Shown: positions 1 through 8,871, numbered from the stretch's first letter. The stretch: 64,000 nucleotides of DNA from Fibrobacter sp. (GCA_017412605.1 JAFPWY010000011.1:124001-188000), one strand, 5' to 3'. The notes: generated by a model not told the origin, from the letters alone. Numbers and translations: made by a program.

Positions 1-9
1 GACCGCATT

Positions 10-1107
10 ATGCGGCTCATGATGTTTGCCGCTGTCTTTGTCGTGATTGTGGGAACCGCGTATTATTTGAGAAACGTGCTTTTCCCGTTTTTTGCGGCCT
101 TTTTGCTCGCCTATATCGTCGATCCGCTGGTAAATCGCCTCCAGGTCAAGGTGAAGCACAGGATTGTCGCCGTACTGATTGTCATATTTGGCGGAGCGCT
201 CATTTTGTCGGGCTGCATGCTCATTTTCGTGCCGAAGGTCATCAACGAAGTGCAGTACCTGGGTTCGCTGCTGGTGAGGATGTTCAACGATTCCGCCTGG
301 TCCGACCGCATCGCGGCGTATATTCCGACAGACATCTGGGAATTCGTCAGGGAATCCGCCGGTTGGGAAAAGATCGGTGCCGCACTCCAGAATTTTGATT
401 CCTGGGAAAGCATCGGAAATCTGGTGTCGAAGATTCTTCCGGGTGCCTGGGGAGTCGTCTCGAAAACCGTGACGATTATTTTGGGCGTTTCGACATTCGC
501 CCTGATGTTCCTTTACCTTATCTTCATTATGGTAGACATGCCCAAGCTCCGCAGCGGTGTTGCAAGCCTTATTCCTAAGCGCTATCAGGAAGATGCATTT
601 GAAATGGCCCACGAAGTGGACCGCTTCATGGGCAACTATTTCCGCGCACAGTCCATTGTTGCGTTGTCCGTGGGAGTGCTTTATGCCATAGGCTTCAGCA
701 TCATGGGGCTTCCCATGGGAATCGTGTTCGGCTTGTTCTCCGGTGCGCTCAACATGGTGCCTTATTTGCAGCTCACGAGCATCCCGCTGGCGCTTGTTCT
801 GTCGGTCGTATACTCGTTAGATTCGGGAATGCCCCTTTGGCAGGTCGCGATAATCGTCCTCCTCATTTACCTTGTCGTGCAGATTATTCAAGATCTTTTC
901 TTGGTTCCGCACATCGTCGGAAAGTCGATGAACCTGCCTCCCGTGGGCATTTTGCTGTCCCTCTCAATATGGGGTAAGTTGTTGGGGTTCTTAGGGTTAC
1001 TAGTAGCTGTGCCCTTCACTTGCTTGTGTCTTGTGTTCATTCGCAAGGTGCAAAAAAAGTCCGAAGCGATGCATGCGGAATCGGTCGGACCTCACCCCGA
1101 GGCTTGA
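10..1107 (+). CDS. AI-2E/PerM-family membrane transporter (5' end probably outside window)
   Basis: Polytopic inner-membrane protein of about 365 aa. A hydrophobic hairpin comes first, then a soluble stretch (about residues 85-150), then a cluster of hydrophobic segments to about residue 345. This layout, and the conserved 'GxxxGLPxGxxxGxFxGxxxxxPYL'-like region in the second half, fit the AI-2E exporter/PerM/YdiK superfamily. Substrates vary in this family (AI-2, Na+/H+ exchange), so none is assigned. The frame stays open to base 1, so the true start may lie upstream. The next gene, HU, has its own promoter. Confidence 0.85.
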   Translation: MRLMMFAAVFVVIVGTAYYLRNVLFPFFAAFLLAYIVDPLVNRLQVKVKHRIVAVLIVIFGGALILSGCMLIFVPKVINEVQYLGSLLVRMFNDSAWSDRIAAYIPTDIWEFVRESAGWEKIGAALQNFDSWESIGNLVSKILPGAWGVVSKTVTIILGVSTFALMFLYLIFIMVDMPKLRSGVASLIPKRYQEDAFEMAHEVDRFMGNYFRAQSIVALSVGVLYAIGFSIMGLPMGIVFGLFSGALNMVPYLQLTSIPLALVLSVVYSLDSGMPLWQVAIIVLLIYLVVQIIQDLFLVPHIVGKSMNLPPVGILLSLSIWGKLLGFLGLLVAVPFTCLCLVFIRKVQKKSEAMHAESVGPHPEA

Positions 1108-1169
1108 TTTTAAAAGGGCTCAGACGATATTTTTTTTGAAAAAATCTACTCGGTACGAAAAAAAAAAGG

Positions 1170-1175
1170 TATAAT
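1170..1175 (+). promoter_or_regulatory. Candidate -10 box for the HU gene
   Basis: A perfect TATAAT lies 40 bp upstream of the HU start. No convincing -35 hexamer is seen at 16-18 bp, so only the -10 element is proposed. Confidence 0.45.
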
Positions 1176-1215
1176 ATCACCATACTTTTCTTAAACCTAA
1201 CTCAAGGAGTTGAAA

Positions 1216-1515
1216 ATGAACAAACAAGATCTCATCGAAGCCATTCTCGCTAACAAGGAAGCTGGTTTTGAATCCAAGGCTGCCGCTGGCCGCGCTGTTG
1301 ATGCCGTTCTCGACGGTATCGCCGCTGGTATCAAGAAGGACGGCAACGTCCAGCTGATCGGCTTCGGCACCTTCTCTGTCAAGTCTCGCGCTGCCCGTAC
1401 CGGCCGCAACCCGCAGACTGGCGCTACCATCAAGATCAAGGCTTCCAAGACCGTCGGCTTCAAGGCTGGTGCAGCTCTCAAGGCTGACGCTGCTAAGAGC
1501 AAGGCCAAGAAGTAA
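1216..1515 (+). CDS. HU-family DNA-binding protein
   Basis: 99-aa HU/IHF-type nucleoid protein. The N-terminus MNKQDLIEAI, the core GxFxVKxRAARTGRNPQTG near residues 50-70 (the DNA-binding arm) and the KA-rich end are typical of HU. Some HU proteins are longer at the basic C-terminus, and here the tail ends in a Lys/Ala-rich segment. The ATG at 1216 is chosen because AAGGAG (1204-1209) lies 6 nt upstream; an in-frame TTG at 1210 overlaps that site and is unlikely. The gene is monocistronic, with a strong hairpin terminator directly downstream and near-optimal codons, as expected for an abundant protein. Confidence 0.96.
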   Translation: MNKQDLIEAILANKEAGFESKAAAGRAVDAVLDGIAAGIKKDGNVQLIGFGTFSVKSRAARTGRNPQTGATIKIKASKTVGFKAGAALKADAAKSKAKK

Positions 1516-1540
1516 TCTTGTTCTAAACAAGGTTTTTCAA

Positions 1541-1566
1541 AGGGACTACCTCCACAGGTAGTCCCT
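1541..1566 (+). terminator. Rho-independent-type terminator after HU
   Basis: Perfect 11-bp stem AGGGACTACCT / AGGTAGTCCCT with a CCAC loop. It is followed by an AT-rich but poorly T-tracted tail. Confidence 0.75.
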
Positions 1567-1583
1567 ATTTAATTTGTATAGAA

Positions 1584-1610
1584 TTGAATTTTTCTTTTTT
1601 TTATTATAAT
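1584..1610 (+). promoter_or_regulatory. Candidate promoter of the small lipoprotein
   Basis: TTGAAT (1584-1589) and TATAAT (1605-1610) are separated by 15 bp, about 40 bp ahead of the lipoprotein start. The spacer is shorter than the ideal 17 bp. Confidence 0.5.
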
Positions 1611-1649
1611 TATAGAAGGGTGGGACATTAACCGAAAGGAGATTTCGTT

Positions 1650-1808
1650 ATGGTCAAAAAAATTATTTTTCTCATGTTATTGAGCGTTATGGCTTTTTCT
1701 GCATGCGAAGGAAGCCGTTCGTCATCCGCTCATGATGATGATTGTGAAGAAAATGCTGCAAATTGCCAGGTGGAAGATATCGGCGGCGATGGTGCTGCTG
1801 CCCAGTAA
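1650..1808 (+). CDS. Small lipoprotein (52 aa)
   Basis: Short ORF beginning MVKKIIFLML with a hydrophobic signal segment and a lipobox ending AFSAC, so Cys19 would be lipidated. The mature part is only about 34 residues, acidic (HDDD, EE) and has two further Cys. AAGGAG at 1636-1641 lies 8 nt before the ATG, and a candidate sigma70-type promoter precedes it, so expression is plausible. No family is recognised. It sits between HU and carB with its own signals, so it is probably a monocistronic envelope peptide of unknown role. Confidence 0.7.
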   Translation: MVKKIIFLMLLSVMAFSACEGSRSSSAHDDDCEENAANCQVEDIGGDGAAAQ

Positions 1809-1834
1809 CTTTTCCATTTTTTGAAAAAATCCCA

Positions 1835-1863
1835 TTGCAGAAACGTGTTCCTTATTCTATATT
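1835..1863 (+). promoter_or_regulatory. Candidate promoter of the carB leader
   Basis: TTGCAG (1835-1840) and TATATT (1858-1863) with a 17-bp spacer. Transcription would start about 30 nt before the leader ORF. Confidence 0.5.
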
Positions 1864-1901
1864 TGCGCAAGTTTGAACCTTGCTCAACTAGACAGGAATA
1901 G

Positions 1902-2063
1902 ATGACGCAAAATCTTGTAATGTCGAAGTCCCCCTCTTGCGCAACCAGTGGAATTCCCCACGCAGCGGTTGCCGCTTTCGGATTTGTTGATATTTGCAAG
2001 GATAATTGTTTTGATTTTGCTGGACCATTTGGTTCAGCATTTTTTTTAGAGTTTAATAATTAG
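1902..2063 (+). CDS. Candidate leader peptide of carB (53 codons)
   Basis: An ATG at 1902, with AGGA four bases upstream, opens a 53-codon frame. It runs through a U-rich stretch (2003-2018) and right through the terminator hairpin (2019-2038) and its T-run, and stops at 2061-2063, 17 nt before carB. This is the geometry of the E. coli pyrBI and pyrE leaders, where a translating ribosome close behind RNA polymerase prevents the hairpin when UTP is scarce. The peptide resembles no known protein and may matter only for its translation. The function is inferred from layout. Confidence 0.45.
   Translation: MTQNLVMSKSPSCATSGIPHAAVAAFGFVDICKDNCFDFAGPFGSAFFLEFNN
2019..2047 (+). terminator. Candidate transcription attenuator upstream of carB
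   Basis: An 8-bp hairpin GCTGGACC-attt-GGTTCAGC (one G-T pair) is followed by an unbroken T8 at 2040-2047. It lies between a candidate promoter and carB and is overlapped in frame by the leader ORF. Confidence 0.6.
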
Positions 2064-2080
2064 TCAAACGGAGATAAAAA

Positions 2081-5000
2081 ATGAAGATTGAAGGCATCGA
2101 CAAAGTCCTTATCATCGGTTCCGGCCCGATTGTGATCGGTCAGGCTTGCGAATTCGACTATTCCGGCACTCAGGCTTGTAAGGCCCTGCGCGAACAGGGT
2201 TACAAGATCGTGCTCGTGAACTCTAACCCGGCTACTATCATGACCGACCCGGTCATGGCCGATGCCACTTACATCGAACCGCTCAACGTGGCCCGCCTCA
2301 CCCAGATCATCGAAAAGGAACGCCCGCAGGCACTCCTCCCGAACTTGGGCGGCCAGACCGGCTTGAACCTCGCCTCTGCTTTGAACAAGGCTGGCGTGCT
2401 CGACAAGTACGGCGTGAAGGTCATCGGTGTGAACCTTGACGCTATCGAACGCGGCGAAGACCGTGAAATCTTCAAGGAAACCATGCAGAAGCTCGGCATC
2501 GACACTCCGCGCTCCGGCATTTGCCACTCTGTGGAAGAAGCCGAAAAGATTGTGGCCGAAATCGGCTACCCGGTGGTGGTTCGCCCGGCTTACACCATGG
2601 GCGGTGCAGGCGGCGGTTTCTGCTACAACGTGGAAGAACTCCGCACCATTTGCTCCAACGGTCTTGAACTCTCGATGACGCACCAGTGCCTTATTGAAGA
2701 ATCCATCCTCGGTTGGGAAGAACTGGAAGTTGAAGTCGTGCGCGATTCCAAGAACCAGATGATCGCCATCTGCTTCATCGAAAACATCGACCCGGTGGGC
2801 GTGCATACCGGCGACTCCTTCTGCGCTGCCCCGTTCCTCACCATCGACAAGAAGCTCGAAGAAGAACTGAAGGAAAAGGCCTTCAAGATTGTGGAATCCA
2901 TCGGCGTGATTGGCGGTACCAACGTGCAGTTCGCTCACGACCCGAAGACCGGCCGCGTGGTGATTATCGAAATCAACCCGCGTACCAGCCGCTCTTCCGC
3001 TCTCGCTTCCAAGGCTACCGGCTTCCCGATCGCCCTCATTTCTGCAAAGCTCGCCGCAGGCCTTACCCTCGACCAGATTCCGTACTGGCGCGACGGCTCC
3101 CTCGAAAAGTACACCCCGAGTGGTGACTACGTGGTGCTCAAGTTCGCTCGCTGGGCATTCGAAAAGTTCCGCGGCGTGGATGACTGCCTCGGCACCCAGA
3201 TGAAGGCCGTGGGCGAAGTCATGGCTATCGGCAAGACTTACAAGGAAACCCTCCAGAAGGCTATCCGCGGCCTCGAAAACGGTCGCTCCGGCCTCGGCTT
3301 TGCGAAGGACTTCAACAAGAAAAGCAAAGAAGAACTCCTCGAAATGCTCAAGACCCCGAGCTCCGAACGCCACTTCCAGATGTACGAAGCCATCCGTAAG
3401 GGTGCTACCGACGAAGAAATCTTCGCCGCCACCTACGAAAAGGCCTACTTCGTGCAGCAGATGCGCGAACTCGTGGAACTCGAAGAAGAAATGCTCAAGA
3501 CTCCGGGCCGCCTGCCTGCTGACGAACTCCTCATCAAGGCCAAGAAGGACGGCTTCAGCGACAAGTACATCGCGAAGATCCTCGGCATCCGCGAAAAGGA
3601 CGTGCGCAAGAAGCGCACCGAACTCGGCGTGGTTGAAGGCTGGTGCGCAGTGCCGGTGAGCGGTGTGGAAAACCAGTACTACTACTACAGCACCTACAAC
3701 TGCAAGGACGAATCTACTGCTTCCAACAACCCGAAGAAGATCATGATTCTCGGCGGTGGCCCGAACAGAATCGGCCAGGGTATCGAATTTGACTACTGCT
3801 GCTGCCACGCTGCAATGGCTCTCCGCGAAATGGGTTACGAAACCATCATGGTGAACTGCAACCCCGAAACGGTTTCTACCGACTACGATACTTCCGACAA
3901 GCTGTACTTCGAACCGGTCAGCCTCGAAGACGTTCTCCAGATTTACCACAAGGAAAAGCCGGCTGGCGTGATCGTGCAGTTCGGTGGCCAGACTCCGTTG
4001 AACATCGCCCGCGCCTTGAGCGACGAAGGTGTGAAGATTCTCGGTACGAGCATCGACTCCATCGACATCGCCGAAGACCGCGACCTGTTCCGCAAGATGA
4101 TGGACCAGCTCGGCATCCCGATGCCGGAAAGCGGCATGGCCACTAACATCGACGAAGCCCTCGCCTGCGTCAAGCAGATCGGTGGCTACCCGGTGATGAT
4201 CCGCCCGAGCTTCGTGCTTGGCGGCCGCGGCATGGAAGTCATCTACGACGAAGCCATGCTCCGCGAATACGTGGCAAAGGCAGTCGGCGTGACCCCGGAT
4301 CGCCCGCTCCTCATCGACCGCTTCCTCCACAACGCTTTGGAATGCGAAGCCGACGCCCTCTCTGACGGCGAACACGTTTACATCCCGTCTGTGATGGAAC
4401 ACGTCGAACTTGCCGGTGTCCACTCCGGTGACTCCGCCTGCATCATCCCGCCGGTGACCATCACGAAGGAAAACTTGGCAACCATCAAGGATTATACCCG
4501 CAAGATTGCCGAAGCCCTCCACGTTTGCGGCCTCATGAACATGCAGTACGCTATCGAAGACGGCAAGGTGTTCGTCCTCGAAGCCAACCCGCGCGCCTCC
4601 CGCACGGTGCCTCTGGTATCCAAGGTTTGTAACACGCAGATGGCCCGCCTCGCAACCCGCCTGATGCTCGGTGCCAAGCTCGAAGACCTGAAGCTCAAGG
4701 ACAAGAAGTTCAACCACCACGGTGCCAAGGAAGCCGTGTTCCCCTTCGACAAGTTCCCGAAGGTGGACCCGGTTCTCGGCCCCGAAATGCGCTCCACCGG
4801 CGAAGTCCTCGGCCTCTCCGACGACTACGCCCTCGCTTACTACAAGAGCCAGGAAGCCGCAGGATCCTTCCTCCCGAACGAAGGTGCCGTGCTCATCAGC
4901 CTCTCCGACAAGGTTAACTTGTCTGAACAGGCCATCGAAATCGGTAAGGAATTCCAGAAGCTCGGCTTCAAGATTTACGCTACCGAAGGCACCGCCAAGT

Positions 5001-5299
5001 TCTACGAAGCCGCCGGTGTCAAGTGCGAAGTGGTGAACAAGATTGCTGAGGGCCGCCCGAACGTTCTCGATATCATCCTGAACAAGCAGGTGAACCTCAT
5101 CATCAACACGCCGTGGGCAAAGCGCGACGCCATCAAGGACGAAAGTGCCATCCGCAAGGCCGCCATCAAGTACAAGGTCCCCTACATCACGACCCTCGCC
5201 GGTGCCTACAACACCGTGAAGGGCATTGCCGCTGCAAGGAACGGCCATGGTGCCGTGAAGAGCTTGCAGGAGTACCACGCTTCTATCGAAGAGATCTAA
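2081..5299 (+). CDS. carB: Carbamoyl-phosphate synthase large subunit
   Basis: 1072 aa, the normal CarB length. It makes carbamoyl phosphate from bicarbonate, ammonia (from the CarA glutaminase) and two ATP, feeding pyrimidine and arginine synthesis. The two halves each carry an ATP-grasp module: the first starts LIIGSGPIVIGQACEFDYSG (about 10-30), the second MILGGGPNRIGQGIEFDY (about 555-575). Typical E(I/A)NPR motifs occur in both halves. The last 130 residues form the MGS-like allosteric domain. GGAG precedes the ATG. carA is not adjacent. The leader ORF and terminator upstream suggest attenuation. Confidence 0.98.
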   Translation: MKIEGIDKVLIIGSGPIVIGQACEFDYSGTQACKALREQGYKIVLVNSNPATIMTDPVMADATYIEPLNVARLTQIIEKERPQALLPNLGGQTGLNLASALNKAGVLDKYGVKVIGVNLDAIERGEDREIFKETMQKLGIDTPRSGICHSVEEAEKIVAEIGYPVVVRPAYTMGGAGGGFCYNVEELRTICSNGLELSMTHQCLIEESILGWEELEVEVVRDSKNQMIAICFIENIDPVGVHTGDSFCAAPFLTIDKKLEEELKEKAFKIVESIGVIGGTNVQFAHDPKTGRVVIIEINPRTSRSSALASKATGFPIALISAKLAAGLTLDQIPYWRDGSLEKYTPSGDYVVLKFARWAFEKFRGVDDCLGTQMKAVGEVMAIGKTYKETLQKAIRGLENGRSGLGFAKDFNKKSKEELLEMLKTPSSERHFQMYEAIRKGATDEEIFAATYEKAYFVQQMRELVELEEEMLKTPGRLPADELLIKAKKDGFSDKYIAKILGIREKDVRKKRTELGVVEGWCAVPVSGVENQYYYYSTYNCKDESTASNNPKKIMILGGGPNRIGQGIEFDYCCCHAAMALREMGYETIMVNCNPETVSTDYDTSDKLYFEPVSLEDVLQIYHKEKPAGVIVQFGGQTPLNIARALSDEGVKILGTSIDSIDIAEDRDLFRKMMDQLGIPMPESGMATNIDEALACVKQIGGYPVMIRPSFVLGGRGMEVIYDEAMLREYVAKAVGVTPDRPLLIDRFLHNALECEADALSDGEHVYIPSVMEHVELAGVHSGDSACIIPPVTITKENLATIKDYTRKIAEALHVCGLMNMQYAIEDGKVFVLEANPRASRTVPLVSKVCNTQMARLATRLMLGAKLEDLKLKDKKFNHHGAKEAVFPFDKFPKVDPVLGPEMRSTGEVLGLSDDYALAYYKSQEAAGSFLPNEGAVLISLSDKVNLSEQAIEIGKEFQKLGFKIYATEGTAKFYEAAGVKCEVVNKIAEGRPNVLDIILNKQVNLIINTPWAKRDAIKDESAIRKAAIKYKVPYITTLAGAYNTVKGIAAARNGHGAVKSLQEYHASIEEI

Positions 5300-5340
5300 T
5301 CGCCGTCAGCGGTGAACAATCACCGCAAAACCCGCTGTTG

Positions 5341-5371
5341 TCATTGCGAGGCCGAAGGCCGCGGCAATCTC
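5341..5371. repeat. REP-like extragenic palindrome
   Basis: Intergenic palindromic stretch of the form TCATTGCGAG...GGCCGAAGGCC...GGCAATCTC, just after carB. The core resembles the paired repeats at 8891-8946 in its TCATTGCGA end. Confidence 0.45.
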
Positions 5372-5395
5372 TAACAGGCATCAGAAAATTAAAGA

Positions 5396-5424
5396 CCACA
5401 GCAGCTACGCTGTGGCCTTTTTTT
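5396..5424 (+). terminator. Terminator after carB
   Basis: Stem CCACAGC / GCTGTGG with a 6-nt loop, then CC and T7 (5418-5424). Confidence 0.8.
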
Positions 5425-5569
5425 CATGAAACGTTAAAACTCGTATATGCAACGCCCAATCCGATGAAAAACGAAAAAATCCAAGAAAATGTGTGAATGA
5501 AGTGGTTCGTCCCGATGGAAGATGTTATATTGCTGATGAGATAAGGGATGGGTATTATGAAGGATTTGT

Positions 5570-6925
5570 ATGGAAAAGAGTTTCGATTTGAAAAATTTTT
5601 ATTCTCATGATACGAATGTCTATAATCTTCAGAACTTTGAACCGCAAATTGTCGACGCCGAATACCTGCGCAATCTCGGTGTGAAATCGGTCCCGTCCGA
5701 GGCTACGCTGCAGGGGCTTATCAAGGGCTCAAAGCTTTTCATGGATCGCATCAAGAACAGGACGGTCATCCCTGTTTCAAAGTTGACGCTTGAAAATATC
5801 GATCCGGATAAGGTCGAGACCGAAATCCACAACTATACAGGCCGTTGCCCCACGCTCACGTTCGAAATCAATCCTATTCGCGGCTGCAATGTCGGTTGCC
5901 AGTATTGCCTTGTGACCGACGGCGTACACGAACAGCACCTGGTTGCATACGAGAATTACCACTTGTACGTGCGCAAACTGCTGGAAGAGATGAACGGCAC
6001 CCCGACTCGCCCCGTGACGGAAGAAGATATTCACAAGAAGAATGTCTTGCTACAGGATTTGGCGACCGCCATCGAAGAGGCTCCCGAGCGCAAGAAAGAA
6101 ATCGAATCGAAGATTGTCGAAATCAGCCGTGGCAAGAACTGGAACCATTATTACTATTTCTCGCCCAAGACGGAAGCCTTCCAGGAACCGACGGTGCAGA
6201 CGGGTATCGCTCACCGCATCCTCAAGGAATTCATCGCGCACTTTGAAAAGTATCCGGATTCCAATGCAAGGCTTTTTATCGCGTCGAAGTCTGGTCCCAA
6301 GCATTTGCTTTACGAGTACGAAGGCGAAACGATCCTGGACCTGTTCGAAAAGCTCAAGGGCAAAATGCAGTTCAATACGAGCGTATCCATTATGCCCAAG
6401 GAATTCCGCGACTTGCTGGAACCTTACGCAGCCCCTATCGAGGAACGCTTGCAGTCGGTCAAGCTCTGCCAGGAACGCGGCATTCAGGCGAATTCGGCGC
6501 TGATCCAGCCTATCGTGATGCCGTACCTTACCGATGAACATATCAAGGACTTTTTCGACAAGCTGCATGCGGTGGGAATTGTGAACTACAAGCCGGAATT
6601 CCTGACGGCGTGCATGGAGAACCTCGCTATGCTGGGCCAATGGCTCGGGCATTTCGACAAGAACCTGGAACGCGAGCTTTACGAGATTTATATCAAGCCC
6701 GACAATGCCGACCACCGCAAACAGCGCGGACGTACCGCTCCTGAAAGGGATTTGTGCATCAAGAGCATCGAGAAGATGATGGCGTACACGCAGACGCTTG
6801 GCATGACGACAAGCATTTGCTTCTGGGTCCGCAAGCAGCTGCGCATTTCCACTTCGCTGATTCCGATAGTCAATGCGAACGGATTCCAGTGCCTGGGCTA
6901 CCAGTCCAAGCTTTTTGCCAAATAG
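5570..6925 (+). CDS. Radical SAM protein, spore-photoproduct-lyase-like
   Basis: 451 aa with the radical SAM cluster motif C106-x3-C110-x2-C113 in RGCNVGCQYC, preceded by a roughly 100-residue N-terminal region. The motif spacing and the overall layout resemble SplB-type proteins, but the substrate cannot be told. AAGGA lies 5 nt before the ATG. It is first in a tight three-gene operon: the next gene starts 9 nt after its stop, and the third overlaps the second. The terminator at 8838 closes the unit. The neighbours, an ATP-grasp-like protein and a WbqC-like protein, suggest a biosynthetic modification pathway rather than DNA repair; this is inference. Confidence 0.75.
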   Translation: MEKSFDLKNFYSHDTNVYNLQNFEPQIVDAEYLRNLGVKSVPSEATLQGLIKGSKLFMDRIKNRTVIPVSKLTLENIDPDKVETEIHNYTGRCPTLTFEINPIRGCNVGCQYCLVTDGVHEQHLVAYENYHLYVRKLLEEMNGTPTRPVTEEDIHKKNVLLQDLATAIEEAPERKKEIESKIVEISRGKNWNHYYYFSPKTEAFQEPTVQTGIAHRILKEFIAHFEKYPDSNARLFIASKSGPKHLLYEYEGETILDLFEKLKGKMQFNTSVSIMPKEFRDLLEPYAAPIEERLQSVKLCQERGIQANSALIQPIVMPYLTDEHIKDFFDKLHAVGIVNYKPEFLTACMENLAMLGQWLGHFDKNLERELYEIYIKPDNADHRKQRGRTAPERDLCIKSIEKMMAYTQTLGMTTSICFWVRKQLRISTSLIPIVNANGFQCLGYQSKLFAK

Positions 6926-6934
6926 GGGGCAGTC

Positions 6935-8149
6935 GTGAATAAAACTTGCTCCGAAACTTGTCGGGAACTGTACCACGACAGGGAAGACTATTATCTCCGC
7001 TGGTACCACGAGCGGCCTATCATCATTACGCCCGAGCGGACTGCCGAAATTCGCGAAATGCACCGTGTGCTATACAAGTGCATCGAGTACATGGCGTACC
7101 ATTATGCTGAATTCGTCGACAAGTACATGCCGCTTTCGCCCAAAGAAATGGAGATACTTGCTTACCAGAGCCGCTATGCCTTCAAGGCGGGCGCTTACCG
7201 TCCCGATTACCTTATTACCGAAGACGGAAAGCTAAAGCTCTGCGAAATCACCTCGCGCTTTTTTGCTCATGGGATATTCATGTCGTACTATTCGGAGGCG
7301 GCGGCAGACAAGTTTATCGCCAAATTTCCGGGTGCGCACCGCGAAAGTCGATACGAAGAGATGATTCGCTACATGCTCGAAATTGTCGGTGACAAGCAGA
7401 AAATCTTCGTCCTGAAAAGTTCGGATAAGACGTCGGAGATTGCGCTCTACAAGCCCTTCTATGAAAGCATGGGCAAGACCGTCACCATTTACGAAGCAAA
7501 CGAGGTCGAGCCGAATATCGACAACTGGAAGGGCAATTTTGTCATCAGCGCTTTGAACCAGAACGATATCCTCAGTTATTCCATGGATACCATCAAGGCG
7601 ATGATTGATTCTGGAATGTACAATGATTTCCGCACCATCTTTTTGGCGCACGATAAGCGTTTTATGAGGATGTGGTTCGAAGACGACTTTACCGATCGCT
7701 TTTTGACAAAAGAAGAGGCGGCGTTCATTCGCGAACATGCCATCGAGACGGTCGTCTGTGCCGAGCAGGGGGCTGCGCCAGCGCTTGCTGACGCCTATGC
7801 GCACAAGGACCGCTACATTCTCAAACACTACTGTCTCGGGAAAAGCGAAAAGGTCTTTGCCGGCCCGCTGACCTCCGAAGAAGAATGGAAGAATCTTTTT
7901 GATTCTGGGACCGTCGAGGACATGATCATGCAGCCGTTCTTGCAGCAGAGAAAATTCCATACTGTCTGGGAGGGGACCCCGTTCGACGATTTCGTATGTG
8001 GCATGATGCTTTGCATGGACGACAAGTTCTACGATTCCGGGATGTTCCGTGCTTCCAGCTGTCCTGTTACAAATAAAGTAGATGACCGAAAGGTGTGCGC
8101 AGTCGCTACCGAATGTGAAAATCTTTATCCATACGGAGATGTGCTGTGA
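6935..8149 (+). CDS. Putative ATP-grasp-like ligase (404 aa)
   Basis: Second gene of the operon, starting at GTG 6935 behind a G-rich site. I do not recognise a named family with certainty. The segment YLITEDGKLKLCEITSRF (about residues 90-107) and the later YILKHYCLGKSEKVFAGP...EEW...MIMQPFL region (about 288-325) resemble the Lys- and Glu-containing strands of circularly permuted ATP-grasp enzymes such as the glutathionylspermidine synthase type. If so, it would join a carboxylate to an amine using ATP. No signal peptide is seen, so it is cytosolic. It overlaps the WbqC-like gene by 4 nt, which implies translational coupling. Confidence 0.5.
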   Translation: MNKTCSETCRELYHDREDYYLRWYHERPIIITPERTAEIREMHRVLYKCIEYMAYHYAEFVDKYMPLSPKEMEILAYQSRYAFKAGAYRPDYLITEDGKLKLCEITSRFFAHGIFMSYYSEAAADKFIAKFPGAHRESRYEEMIRYMLEIVGDKQKIFVLKSSDKTSEIALYKPFYESMGKTVTIYEANEVEPNIDNWKGNFVISALNQNDILSYSMDTIKAMIDSGMYNDFRTIFLAHDKRFMRMWFEDDFTDRFLTKEEAAFIREHAIETVVCAEQGAAPALADAYAHKDRYILKHYCLGKSEKVFAGPLTSEEEWKNLFDSGTVEDMIMQPFLQQRKFHTVWEGTPFDDFVCGMMLCMDDKFYDSGMFRASSCPVTNKVDDRKVCAVATECENLYPYGDVL

Positions 8150-8838
8150 TTATTGCCGGAAACCAGCCATACTTTATACCCTATATAGCCTATTGGCAAC
8201 TCATGAAGGCTTGCGACCTGTTCTTGATTGGCGATGACTATGCGTTTATCAAGCGTGGATGGGTGCAGCGCAACAGAATCTTGCGGCAGGGTAAGCCGGC
8301 CTACTTTGGGCTAGAAATCAACGATGTTAGCTGCCACCGGCTTATCAGCCAGACGGAACTGCTGCGAGACGATTTTGCCAGAAAGCTGAAGGAACTTTAC
8401 CATTGCTACCGTTCGGCGCCTTTCTTTGAAAGGGGCTACGAGTTGATGGAAAGAATTTTCTCGTGCGAGGAAACGAACCTGACTGCGTTCCTAGTGAATT
8501 CCATCGAAATCATTCGCGAATATCTTGGAATCAAGACGAAAATGATGTACACGTCGCAATTGGAAGGGAATAGCCAATTCAAGTGCGAACAGCGGATTTT
8601 CGACTTTTGCGATAGACTCGGGGGAACGACCTACGTCAATGCCATCGGTGGGCAGTCGCTGTACAAGAAGGACGAATTCGCCGAGCACGGAATCGAATTG
8701 AAGTTCATCCATTCGCATTGCCGGCAATACAAACAGTTCGGGAAAAACTTTGTCCCCGGGCTTTCGATACTCGATGTCATTATGTTCAATTCTCGCGAAG
8801 AAATTGCGCAGATGCTCGACGAATACACGACGGAATAA
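8146..8838 (+). CDS. WbqC-like family protein
   Basis: 230 aa. The opening IIAGNQPYFIPYIAYWQLMK, the WVQRNRIL segment and the later NAIGGQSLY match the WbqC-like family. These proteins are often found in O-antigen and glycolipid gene clusters, and their chemistry is poorly known. The GTG start lies inside the 3' end of the preceding gene (GTGA overlap), so the two are coupled. This is the last gene of the operon, and a strong terminator follows immediately. Confidence 0.8.
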   Translation: MIIAGNQPYFIPYIAYWQLMKACDLFLIGDDYAFIKRGWVQRNRILRQGKPAYFGLEINDVSCHRLISQTELLRDDFARKLKELYHCYRSAPFFERGYELMERIFSCEETNLTAFLVNSIEIIREYLGIKTKMMYTSQLEGNSQFKCEQRIFDFCDRLGGTTYVNAIGGQSLYKKDEFAEHGIELKFIHSHCRQYKQFGKNFVPGLSILDVIMFNSREEIAQMLDEYTTE

Positions 8839-8871
8839 AAAAACGCAGGCTCCAAAGAGTCTGCGTTTTTT
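8838..8871. terminator. Bidirectional terminator between the WbqC operon and thrS
   Basis: Stem of about 15 bp (A6-CGCAGGCTC with GAGTCTGCG-T6, one G-T pair) and a CAAA loop. The A-run and T-run allow termination on both strands. Confidence 0.85.

Noticed and set aside
2060-5278. 1072-codon open frame antisense to carB
   Set aside because: A shadow frame produced by the strong third-position bias of carB; its composition is not that of a protein and carB is certain.
5570-6925. Assignment of the radical SAM protein as a DNA photoproduct lyase
   Set aside because: Operon partners do not suggest DNA repair, and the sequence similarity judged by eye is only general; function left open.
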